Positions 7,524-15,300 of a stretch of DNA of 64,000 bases are shown here, one piece after another (within the stretch, counting starts at the first letter, position 1; each line of letters starts with the position of its first letter). Where the stretch lies: positions 1 through 64,000 of the forward strand of contig CAZCTC010000039.1 of assembly GCA_964501335.1 (NCBI GenBank). Direction: 5' to 3'. This DNA comes from CAZCTC01 sp964501335 (GTDB taxonomy: Bacteria > Chloroflexota > Anaerolineae > B4-G1 > SLSP01). The notes beneath the pieces were generated by a model, which saw only the letters and a program-made list of their open reading frames with translations, searched no databases and was not told the origin of the DNA. The translations under genes and the position numbers were made by a program.

Positions 7524-8170
7524 ACCTGCCCCTGGCTCCCAGTGAATGCTGTCTGCTCCATGGAGAAGAGGTAGCGGGTCCAGGTCACCTCAACGACAAA
7601 ATCGCGCTGTTACATCGCCCCCAGGAAGTTTCGGCCCGCCAGCTTGCCCATGCTATCCTGACATTGGTTTTCCTGGAAAACGAACGGACCGGCGCTCTAC
7701 ACTTCCAAATCCGCGAGAAAACCGGCTTCCTCGGCCTGACCCGTTCGCCGGCTTTATATGTCGAAAACTTAAATCAGACACCTCTCTGGCCGGCCGGCAG
7801 CCTGGAATCACAACTTCCCGCCCTGATCTCGCCGCTTCAGGCCCGGGGAAAAAACGACACGACCCAGATAGTCTACGAGCTACTGCGTCATGATTCGGAA
7901 TTCCCCTGGAAATCGGTAATCCAATTGGTCCAAGAAGGGCTGGCTCAACGCAATCTACTCCAGACTGACCAGGAAAAAACGTTCTTGGGTCACAAAGTCA
8001 CTTACCGGATGACGGATAAAATCGCCGCCCTGACCGCAACCCAGCCCCTCACCCCCTATCTTCAAATCCTGCAAACTCATCAGCAGGCCCGGCCCGAACT
8101 CCACATCTTGCTACTACAACAAATCGAACAAGGCCTGAAACGTCGAATAGAACAATCAACCAGTGTCTAA
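7520..8170 (+). CDS. Hypothetical protein coupled to the preceding zinc-ribbon-like gene
   Basis: The start is taken at the ATG at 7520, because it overlaps the upstream stop as ATGA and AAGGA lies just before it. The longer open frame back to 7235 runs across the upstream gene and is not needed. The 216-residue product appears cytoplasmic and mostly helical (LAHAILTLVFLENE; WKSVIQLVQEGLAQRNLL), with no motif I can name. The second half could be a helix-rich or winged-helix fold, but I would not assign a function. The pair is bounded by repeat elements on both sides. Confidence 0.65.
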   Translation: MNLPLAPSECCLLHGEEVAGPGHLNDKIALLHRPQEVSARQLAHAILTLVFLENERTGALHFQIREKTGFLGLTRSPALYVENLNQTPLWPAGSLESQLPALISPLQARGKNDTTQIVYELLRHDSEFPWKSVIQLVQEGLAQRNLLQTDQEKTFLGHKVTYRMTDKIAALTATQPLTPYLQILQTHQQARPELHILLLQQIEQGLKRRIEQSTSV

Positions 8171-8216
8171 AAAAACAGCCCTTCTTTTCTCTTGCAAGCA
8201 AGGTAAAAGAAGGGCT
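8169..8216 (-). terminator. Intrinsic terminator for the ankyrin gene
   Basis: A 12-bp stem pairs 8177-8188 with 8205-8216, with an inner CTTGC/GCAAG stem. In the minus direction it is followed by GTTTTTTTAG. This reads as a rho-independent terminator for the minus-strand ankyrin gene, placed immediately after the stop codon of the convergent plus-strand gene. Confidence 0.65.
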
Positions 8217-8224
8217 CTAAAAAA

Positions 8225-8293
8225 CGCCGCGCTGAATGGGGACAAGCGATTTCTGTTCATATTTTCAAAGGCTTCAGAAGCCTTTGAAAATAT
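8225..8293 (+). repeat. Dispersed repeat, partial copy with divergent hairpin
   Basis: A short leader piece (CGCCGCGCTGAATGGGGA) is followed by a 16-bp perfect stem pairing 8259-8274 with 8278-8293. The loop is CAG, or TCAGA if the closing pair opens. The stem core is CAAAGGCTT, AT-richer than in other copies, yet both arms match. No tail segment follows. Confidence 0.75.
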
Positions 8294-8376
8294 ATCCCCC
8301 TTATCTTCCAGAATAATTGGACAGGAAGAGTTTTTTCCCTGTCAAACGCGTCACCGACTTACCCCCAAAGGATTGG

Positions 8377-9138
8377 CTAAATCTCCTGCCCATGCATATC
8401 CACGCCGATAGGATCTTGCCCCCCATGCTGCCGCAGCAAATCCACGATCGGCCGGACCACCTGCTTTTCACTATCCATCGCCCAGGTCTCCGCCAGCCGC
8501 CCCAAAACACAAGTCAAGGCAGTTTCACCATCATTGTTCACGGCATTGACCTCCGCCCCCCGCTGCAATAAAAACTCCACCATCTGCCGGTTACCTAAAA
8601 ACGAAGCATTGTGCAAAGGCGTCATACCCCGCTGATCCCGCACATTGACATCCACGCCATATTCCAACAGCAACGCCATCGCCTTCAAGTACTGATCCAC
8701 CAGACGAGCCTCCTGCGGCGTTCCATCCGGCTCAAACTCATCCAATAAAGCCACCAGATGGAGCGGCGAACGCCCCTCATCTACCGTGACGACCTTTAAA
8801 TCGGCCCCGTGAGTGGCCAGAAAAGCGAGCTGAGGAAGTTGGGCAAACAGAGCATAATGCAGGATCAAGGGATCTCCGTCGTCATCGCATACATTCGGAT
8901 CGGCTCCGGCTTTGATCAATTCCTCCGCCAACCATCGGGCTTTGGCTTCCATTTCCCCCCCGGTTCCCAACAAATCCAGGGTCGATTGCAACAGCGAAAT
9001 CCCCTCGCTTTGCGCCTGGGCCAGCCCCGAATTCCTTTGCAACAGGTTCAGAATAGCCGCTTTCTTTTCCGCCTCATCCAACGTGGTAAAAGGAAAACTT
9101 TTCAAGAGTTCCAGCTCAGCATCCATCATTGTAGCCAT
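8377..9138 (-). CDS. Ankyrin repeat protein
   Basis: The 253-residue cytoplasmic product has about four ankyrin repeats. Recognisable units include LIKAGADPNVCDDDGDP, then DEGRSPLHLVALL, then LLEYGVDVNVRDQRGMTPLHNASFLGN, then LLQRGAEVNAVNNDGETAL. The first 60 residues are a helical cap. Ankyrin arrays bind other proteins; the partner is not evident. GGAG lies 9 bases upstream of 9138. The gene lies downstream of the flavoprotein operon but is separated from it by a hairpin at 9168-9200. Confidence 0.85.
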   Translation of the reverse strand: MATMMDAELELLKSFPFTTLDEAEKKAAILNLLQRNSGLAQAQSEGISLLQSTLDLLGTGGEMEAKARWLAEELIKAGADPNVCDDDGDPLILHYALFAQLPQLAFLATHGADLKVVTVDEGRSPLHLVALLDEFEPDGTPQEARLVDQYLKAMALLLEYGVDVNVRDQRGMTPLHNASFLGNRQMVEFLLQRGAEVNAVNNDGETALTCVLGRLAETWAMDSEKQVVRPIVDLLRQHGGQDPIGVDMHGQEI

Positions 9139-9167
9139 CTTAAAAACTCCTTTCCTTTTTATATTTA

Positions 9168-9200
9168 CAGTTTCGCGCGCTGTTCCAGCGCGCGAAACTG
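9168..9200. terminator. Intergenic hairpin
   Basis: A perfect 15-bp stem (9168-9182 with 9186-9200) has loop TTC and core TTTCGCGCGCTG. It lies between the flavoprotein stop and the ankyrin start, both minus strand, with no strong T-run. It resembles the CAGA hairpins in stem style but lacks their loop and flanks. Confidence 0.45.
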
Positions 9201-9228
9201 CAAGCGACCCGAGACTCTACAATCCATT

Positions 9229-9879
9229 TCAAGCCCCTATCCGGCTCAGCGTATTTTTCACCAGAGGAGCAAGCCGGTTTCGCACTTCCCCCCAATCGTG
9301 CTCGATCTTCACAAAAATTGAATCCGGCACCTTCTCCAAATTTTGAATCCCGAACACGACCCCATTCGGCCATGGCTCATCCACCCCGACAACTCGCATC
9401 TGCACCGAAGCAAAAGCCATCGCCAGAGGATCGAGCAAGGCCGTCTTGTAATAAGGCAACGCCTCCGCCGTCTGCCCGCCATGCGCCACCAATCCTACCG
9501 GCTTCTTGTAAAGCGGTGACCGGTACGCCTCATTCTGACACCAGTTCAGGTAGGCCATCTCTTCCAGCTTTTCCAGCAGGATCATCATTTTGGAAGGCAA
9601 CGGCGCATAATGCGGGCAGACGACAAACAGAGCATCGGCCCCTACCAGCTGCGCATAGACCTGATTGAAAGCCCCATCCCGGGTGCATTTCCCACCGGTC
9701 AGACATTCCCCACACATCCGGCAGGATTTCATCTCAAAATCGATCAACGGCAGGATCTCGACCTGAGCCGCCGCATCGCTTTCCAGAACCAGCTCCCGGA
9801 TCAATTCACAGGCCCGCGTGGAAGCGCTGTGCTCCCGTGCGCCTTCGACATTTGAAGCTGAGATACAGGTGATTTTCAT
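9229..9879 (-). CDS. Flavodoxin-like NAD(P)H-dependent FMN reductase / iron-sulfur flavoprotein-like
   Basis: The 216-residue product has a flavodoxin-like fold. An N-terminal beta strand and loop with Ser/Thr (CISASNVEGAREHSAST) would bind the FMN phosphate. CRMCGECLTGGKC near residues 53-65 matches the compact cysteine cluster of iron-sulfur flavoproteins, and ADALFVVCPHYAPLPSKMM fits the second FMN loop. It probably acts in cytoplasmic electron transfer. It is the last gene of a three-gene run with the SPFH and arfB genes, 7 bases after arfB. Confidence 0.75.
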   Translation of the reverse strand: MKITCISASNVEGAREHSASTRACELIRELVLESDAAAQVEILPLIDFEMKSCRMCGECLTGGKCTRDGAFNQVYAQLVGADALFVVCPHYAPLPSKMMILLEKLEEMAYLNWCQNEAYRSPLYKKPVGLVAHGGQTAEALPYYKTALLDPLAMAFASVQMRVVGVDEPWPNGVVFGIQNLEKVPDSIFVKIEHDWGEVRNRLAPLVKNTLSRIGA

Positions 9880-9886
9880 AGTCGAA

Positions 9887-10312
9887 CTAACCCTCTTCGT
9901 AATGGCGTTCTCGTCGCGATCGTTTAAGCGTACTCTGACGGCGCTTGCTGTCCAACCGCCGCCGTTGGGAAGCCCGACTGGGCCGGGTCTCCTGGCGCTC
10001 CTTGGGAACTTCGGTCGCCCGGCGGATCAACTCCGCCAGGCGTTCCAACGCATCCCGTCGGTTCATCTCTTGCGTCCGAAACCGCCGGGCCTCAATCACC
10101 AACACCCCGTTCTCGGTCATCCGCTGCCCTGCCAGCTGCATCAGCCGCTCGCGCACCATCGCCGGCAAAGCCGGAGAATGCACCGCATCAAATCGTAACC
10201 GAACGGTGGTCGAAACCTTGTTCACATTCTGCCCACCGGGACCGGTGGAGCGAATAAACTCGAAATGCAATTCTTCTTCAGGTATAGAAATTGATTGTGT
10301 AATATAGAACAT
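9887..10312 (-). CDS. arfB: ArfB-type peptidyl-tRNA hydrolase (ribosome rescue)
   Basis: The 141-residue product has the release-factor GGQ motif in FIRSTGPGGQNVNKVST near residue 26. It ends in a basic tail (RRRLDSKRRQSTLKRSRR). This layout is that of ArfB/YaeJ, which hydrolyses peptidyl-tRNA on stalled ribosomes and places its tail in the empty mRNA channel. A full-length release factor would be far longer. It starts 2 bases after the SPFH gene stop and precedes the flavoprotein gene. Translational coupling is likely because no clear separate ribosome site is seen. Confidence 0.9.
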   Translation of the reverse strand: MFYITQSISIPEEELHFEFIRSTGPGGQNVNKVSTTVRLRFDAVHSPALPAMVRERLMQLAGQRMTENGVLVIEARRFRTQEMNRRDALERLAELIRRATEVPKERQETRPSRASQRRRLDSKRRQSTLKRSRRERHYEEG

Positions 10313-10314
10313 GC

Positions 10315-11403
10315 TTATTGAGGAACATTGACCGTCGGCTGGATGCCCGGCCCCGACATCACAATCGTGGGCATCGTCCCCTCGGGCGTAAAGATAATCT
10401 TATCCGTGTTGCGCAGCGCACTGGCATTGGCCTGCGCCAGCTGCAACTGCAAATAACCGGGATAGCGGGCGTACATATCGGCCTGCGCCAGCTGCGGCGC
10501 CAGATCGGCCTTGGCCTTTTCGGCCGCCGCCGCCGCCAACGCCTTATTGATCGCCAGATCCTGCTCGGCCGCCAACAGATCATTGTCCTTCTGGGCCTGG
10601 ATCACGGCCTGCTGCGCCGCCAGCTTTTCCCTCTCCAGCTGGGCCAGGATCGTCTGCTGCCGCGTCTCTTCCTGAATCCGGCTCTGGGCTACCCGGATCT
10701 CGCCTTCCTGCTTGGCCTGCTCGGCTTCGGCCTGCGCCTTCGCCTTCAACGCATCCTGAGCCGCCTTCTCCGTCTCCAACCGGCTCTGCACAATCGCATC
10801 CAGCGTCTGCTGCACAGCATCGGAAAGGATCACCTGCGGCACGACCACATTGGAAATCGTCAGTCCATAGCCGCCCGCATACTCGCTCAACTTGTCGTCA
10901 ATACAGGTACGCAGGGCATCCCGCGCATCGCCGATAATGTTGTCGTCAAAGGTCCGTTCGCCCACGCAGACCTTCATAGCCTGCAGCGCCAATCCTTTCA
11001 CCGTGTCCTGAGTCAATTGATCGTTGGTAAAAATGGACCCGTATTTAGGCCACAAAGTTCGCAAAACCTCCCGTTGGGTCTGATCCGGACGGAAAATATC
11101 GCCGTTCACCACAATCCCAATCCGCTGCTTATCCTTGGTGATCAGTTCGGCATCTTCCACTGAGAAATGAATCGCATGGCTGGAAACTTTTTCCAGCCGC
11201 ACATAGAGCCCGAAATCGCTGTAAACTCCCGGCCCGACGACCTCGGAAATACTGCCGTTGCGGAACTGCACGCCGACTTCTCCCTGATCCACCAGAACCA
11301 TAAAATAACAGAATTGTCGTCCGATAACAATTCCGACAAACAACAAGAAGACCACCACCACCAAAACCACCACAGGCCCGATCTTCGAAGTAACGTCTCT
11401 CAT
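10315..11403 (-). CDS. SPFH/band 7 protein with long Ala/Gln-rich coiled coil
   Basis: The 362-residue product has one N-terminal membrane helix (residues 10-32) followed by an SPFH domain. VDQGEVGVQFRNG and GLTISNVVVPQVILSD are recognisable landmarks. From about 205 to 310 there is a charged Ala/Gln/Glu coiled coil, as in flotillin-like proteins. A short C-terminal tail is Pro-rich. It is the third SPFH gene in the first 12 kb and is separate from the overlapping pair at 2839-4712. GAGGAG lies 11 bases upstream. It heads the operon with arfB and the flavoprotein. Confidence 0.8.
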   Translation of the reverse strand: MRDVTSKIGPVVVLVVVVFLLFVGIVIGRQFCYFMVLVDQGEVGVQFRNGSISEVVGPGVYSDFGLYVRLEKVSSHAIHFSVEDAELITKDKQRIGIVVNGDIFRPDQTQREVLRTLWPKYGSIFTNDQLTQDTVKGLALQAMKVCVGERTFDDNIIGDARDALRTCIDDKLSEYAGGYGLTISNVVVPQVILSDAVQQTLDAIVQSRLETEKAAQDALKAKAQAEAEQAKQEGEIRVAQSRIQEETRQQTILAQLEREKLAAQQAVIQAQKDNDLLAAEQDLAINKALAAAAAEKAKADLAPQLAQADMYARYPGYLQLQLAQANASALRNTDKIIFTPEGTMPTIVMSGPGIQPTVNVPQ

Positions 11404-11509
11404 GGCTACTTGGCTCCTCTTTGATTTTTATCCTGCAAACAGTTTTCGCTCAATCCCCAAGAAAATTCCGGAAAACCTTTTCCCCCTCCACATATCCATA
11501 CGTTCAATT

Positions 11510-12271
11510 TTAAACCTTCCGTCCCTCACCTCCTTTAACTGAAACCACCCTGCGATCCAAACTGCCGGAAGGTTGTTCCTGCATACCAAATTCCAGTTGA
11601 TACAACCAGATCACCACCGCCACATAAGCCAGCGTCTTAGGGATCATCAAAGCCCCCCACGCCGGATGGAAAAGCCCCCCGATCAAAGTTCCAAAATAGA
11701 ACAGAAAGGAAGCCAGGACAGACCAACCAACACCCCGGAGCCGGGAAGCCTCCACGGCCGGGAAACGTCCGGCATGATAAAACAACAACCCGGCCGCGCC
11801 CAGACCCAATATCCCAAAGGGAATATTGCGGTAGAGCATCCATTCCGTCGGCGCATCCCCCATCCATTGATTCTGAGGGAAAGCCAGCAACACTACCCGT
11901 ACCCCAAAAACCACCCCCAATGCCGTCAGGCCGGCATTCCAGGTCAACTTAAACTTACGCTGAGCATAGATCACCAGACAGAAATAGAAAATAGAAAGGG
12001 TTAATGAACTCAAGGCACGCCCCAATCCGATCCAAAAAGCAAATGGACTGGAGGGCTCCTGAAGCGTCATACTTCCCGAGAGGATACGAGGGACTAAATG
12101 AGCGCTGTCACCGCTGGCCAGCATGCCGATACAAATCAACACCAGCAAGGCGGTGAAGCGCTGAGCCGCCGACAGCCGACCATAACGAGAACCGGCCATC
12201 GCCAGCAAAACCCACACGAAAATCAAATAAGCCCCACAAAAAGCCAGTTGCAAAATGTTCAGCGCCAACAT
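11510..12271 (-). CDS. Multi-spanning membrane protein, unknown function
   Basis: The 253-residue product has about seven hydrophobic segments, for example residues 4-26, 38-58, 78-104, 112-132, 148-166, 182-200 and 205-222. The C-terminus is short and charged. The topology resembles seven-helix sensor or input domains, but no diagnostic motif is present. A G-rich ribosome site (AGGGGGG) precedes 12271. It follows the giant histidine kinase on the same strand by 75 bases with a hairpin between, so co-transcription is possible but attenuated. Confidence 0.65.
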   Translation of the reverse strand: MLALNILQLAFCGAYLIFVWVLLAMAGSRYGRLSAAQRFTALLVLICIGMLASGDSAHLVPRILSGSMTLQEPSSPFAFWIGLGRALSSLTLSIFYFCLVIYAQRKFKLTWNAGLTALGVVFGVRVVLLAFPQNQWMGDAPTEWMLYRNIPFGILGLGAAGLLFYHAGRFPAVEASRLRGVGWSVLASFLFYFGTLIGGLFHPAWGALMIPKTLAYVAVVIWLYQLEFGMQEQPSGSLDRRVVSVKGGEGRKV

Positions 12272-12298
12272 CGATGCCCCCCTGCCTGCAATGCAAAT

Positions 12299-12341
12299 GC
12301 TATTTTTCCCTGACGGCCGGCAGCCGCCAGGGAAAAATAGC
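12299..12341 (-). terminator. Hairpin after the histidine kinase
   Basis: A perfect 14-bp stem (12299-12312 with 12328-12341) encloses a smaller CGGC/GCCG stem. It lies 6 bases after the kinase stop codon, on the minus-strand path into the membrane protein gene. There is no T-run after it, so it may be an attenuator or an mRNA-end structure. Confidence 0.45.
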
Positions 12342-12346
12342 TAAAA

Positions 12347-15300
12347 CTACACCGGCAACCAGACCGTAAAACAGGTTCCCTGACCCATATGGCTTTCTGC
12401 CCGAATATATCCCCGATGAGCTGTCACTATATTCTGACAGACAAACAGCCCCAGGCCCAACCCTTCATTTTTCGTCGTATAAAACGGCGTGAAAATATTG
12501 GGCAAAACCTCATCGGTAATCCCCGCTCCCGAATCCTGAAACCGCAATTGCACCCCCGGTGGGTCGGTAGTACAGGTAGAATCGATCTGTAAAGAGCCGC
12601 CGTCCGGCATCGCTTCCAGCGCATTCAACACCAGATTGAGAAAAACCTGCACCAATTGATCGGCAGTCACGGCCAGCCGCGGCACATCGGGATCAGGATG
12701 CCAGCGCACCTCCACCTGTTGATTGGCACACTGCTTACGGCTCAACACCAATACCCGTTCTACCAGTTCATTGATATTAAGCCAGACCCGCTCCTGCGGC
12801 AAAGGCTGCCGGTTGAGATCCCGCAATTGCCCCACAATTCGGGCCGCCCGCAACAACTCTTCCCCGGCCACCTTCAAATAACGACTGGTATCGCCGCCTT
12901 CCTGCAACATCTCTTCGGCCAGCCCCAGACAACCGATAACCGCCTGCAAAGGATTGTTGATCTCATGCGCCAGCGAAGCAGCCAGCTTCCCCGCCATCGC
13001 CAGCTTCTCCGACTGAATAAGCGCCGACTGAATCCGCTTCTGCTCCGTAATATCCTTAAACAACATAACCACATGCCGCGGCTCCTCCCCATCCCGAATC
13101 AACGAACCGCTCATACTCACCAACACGGCTCCGCCATCTTTTCGACAATAGCACTCTTCGATCGTATAAGGTTCCCGATTCCCCGCCGCCAGCTCCACAA
13201 AAAGCCGGCGGTGACTGTCTACATAATCAGGGTGCACCAGATCGACCATCTGGATCGCCTGTAATTCCTCTGCCGAATATCCCAACAGAGTTTCAATCGC
13301 CGGATTGCTCTCCAACACCCGGCCCGTGCCATCCACCAGGGCCACCCCTAAGGCTGCATGTTCAAAAATAGCCCGGAAACGCGCCTCGCTGGACTGCAAA
13401 TCGGCCGTTCGCTGCACGACCAGCTGTTCCAAATCCTGCGCATAATTCGCGACCTGTTCACGCAACTGCGCCTGTTGGATCCCGATCGCCAGCGGCCCGG
13501 CCAGATCTTGCAACAAAACCAGATCGCCGGAATCAGGCGCCCCCGCCAAACGGAACCCCACATTAAGCGCGCCGATCAGTTTACCCTGCACCATCAACGG
13601 CATATTGACATAAGCCCGAACTCCCACCGACTTCAATTGCTGTAATAAAAAGGAATCCCCCGCCAGCAAGGCCACATCTTCTGTAATCAAAGGTACTCCC
13701 TCATTTAAAGAAGGATAATACCATAAATCATCCAGCAATCCTTCCCAATAATTGGCGATATCCGGAATTTCGGGCGCGGTATGGAACGCATGGATTCTCG
13801 CCATCCCCATCTCAAAATCGAAAATCACCACCCCCACCCGCAAACAGGAAATCATCTGCGGCAAATAACGCAGCGCCACCTCCGAAATCTCCGCCACCGA
13901 TCCGGCTTCCAAAATCGCCTGATCGATCCGATGCAACACTTCCAGCAAATCCGCATAACGCCGTACCGCATTTTCCGTCCGCTTTTGCTCGGTAACATCC
14001 TGCAACACCGCCACCGAGCCATTGCAGCCACTCGCATCACAAATCGACGCCGAACTGACCAGCAAAGCGCGCCATTCCCCCGTGGGCCAGAAGATCTTCA
14101 TTTCCACATTGCTGAAAATCTCCCCGGTTTGAACCGAACGCACCCACGGCAAATCCTCCGGATAATAAAGGGTCTCATCGGGATAACAGAACATCAACCC
14201 CGTCTGGCGCTCTACCCCCGCCCCCCAGGGAATGGGCCGACCGCAAATCCGATCAGCAGCGGGATTGGTCAACACAATCTGGTGCGCCTCATCCAGCACA
14301 ATAATTCCCTCCGGAGCATGGTCGATCACCGCCTTAAATCGCGCCCGTTCCGCGGCCAGTTGCCCCAACATCTGTTCGCGCTCCGTAATATCCCGCCAGA
14401 CTAACACCGCCCCGCCAATCTTATCATCCCGGCAAATCGGCGTCGCCGAAGAGAGAATCACCCGCTCCTGGCCCAATCGATGCGTCACCACAAAGCGCTC
14501 ATTGACTACGGTTTCCCCATTCAAAGCCCGGGTGGAAGGTAACCGCGGCAACGGCACCCCTTCGCCGTCCGCGTAACGCAGATTGCACCGTTGTTGAATG
14601 GTATCTCGCGCCAACCCGATCGGCATAAAACCCAGGAAGCTCTCCGCAGCCGGATTGCAATGCATCGGCCGGCCATCCTCCCCGAAAACGATCACCACAT
14701 CCGCCATCGCCGCAAAAATCGCCGCCATTTCATTGGCGCGCCGTTCCGCATCCTGCCGGGCCTCAATATGTTGGCCTCCCACCGCCGCCAATGCAGCCAG
14801 CTGGCTCAACAAAGCTTCATCTTCTGCGCTGAAAGGGCCCTGCAACCGATCCAAAACCACAATCAAACCGCTGCTCTGGCCATCGATGCCCGTCATCCGG
14901 GCCCCCAACGCCCCCCGAACCGAATGCCCGCCTTTCCCAAACCGTTCTACCAGTTCTTCCTCAGTTAAAAGCAATGAATAGCGCGTCCCCTGCTGCAAGG
15001 CCTGGTAAACCCCCTCCGATCCATCCCAACAGGCGAGATCATTCAGACAGAACGGTTCTACCTCCGCCGCGGTCCGCACGACAAAATGCTCCGGCTGATG
15101 ACCGTAACCGGCCACATAGATTCGGGCCTCGATCAATTCCTGCGCCGTATCGACCACTCGCTCCAACAAACCCTCCAGGGTCGTTTCGGCCAGCACCGCT
15201 TCGGAAGCCCGGATCAACATATTCAAACGCACCAGATAGCGTTCCCGATCTTGCCGCACCCGCTCCCGATCCGTCACATCCGTCAACGAAAGCACCAAAC

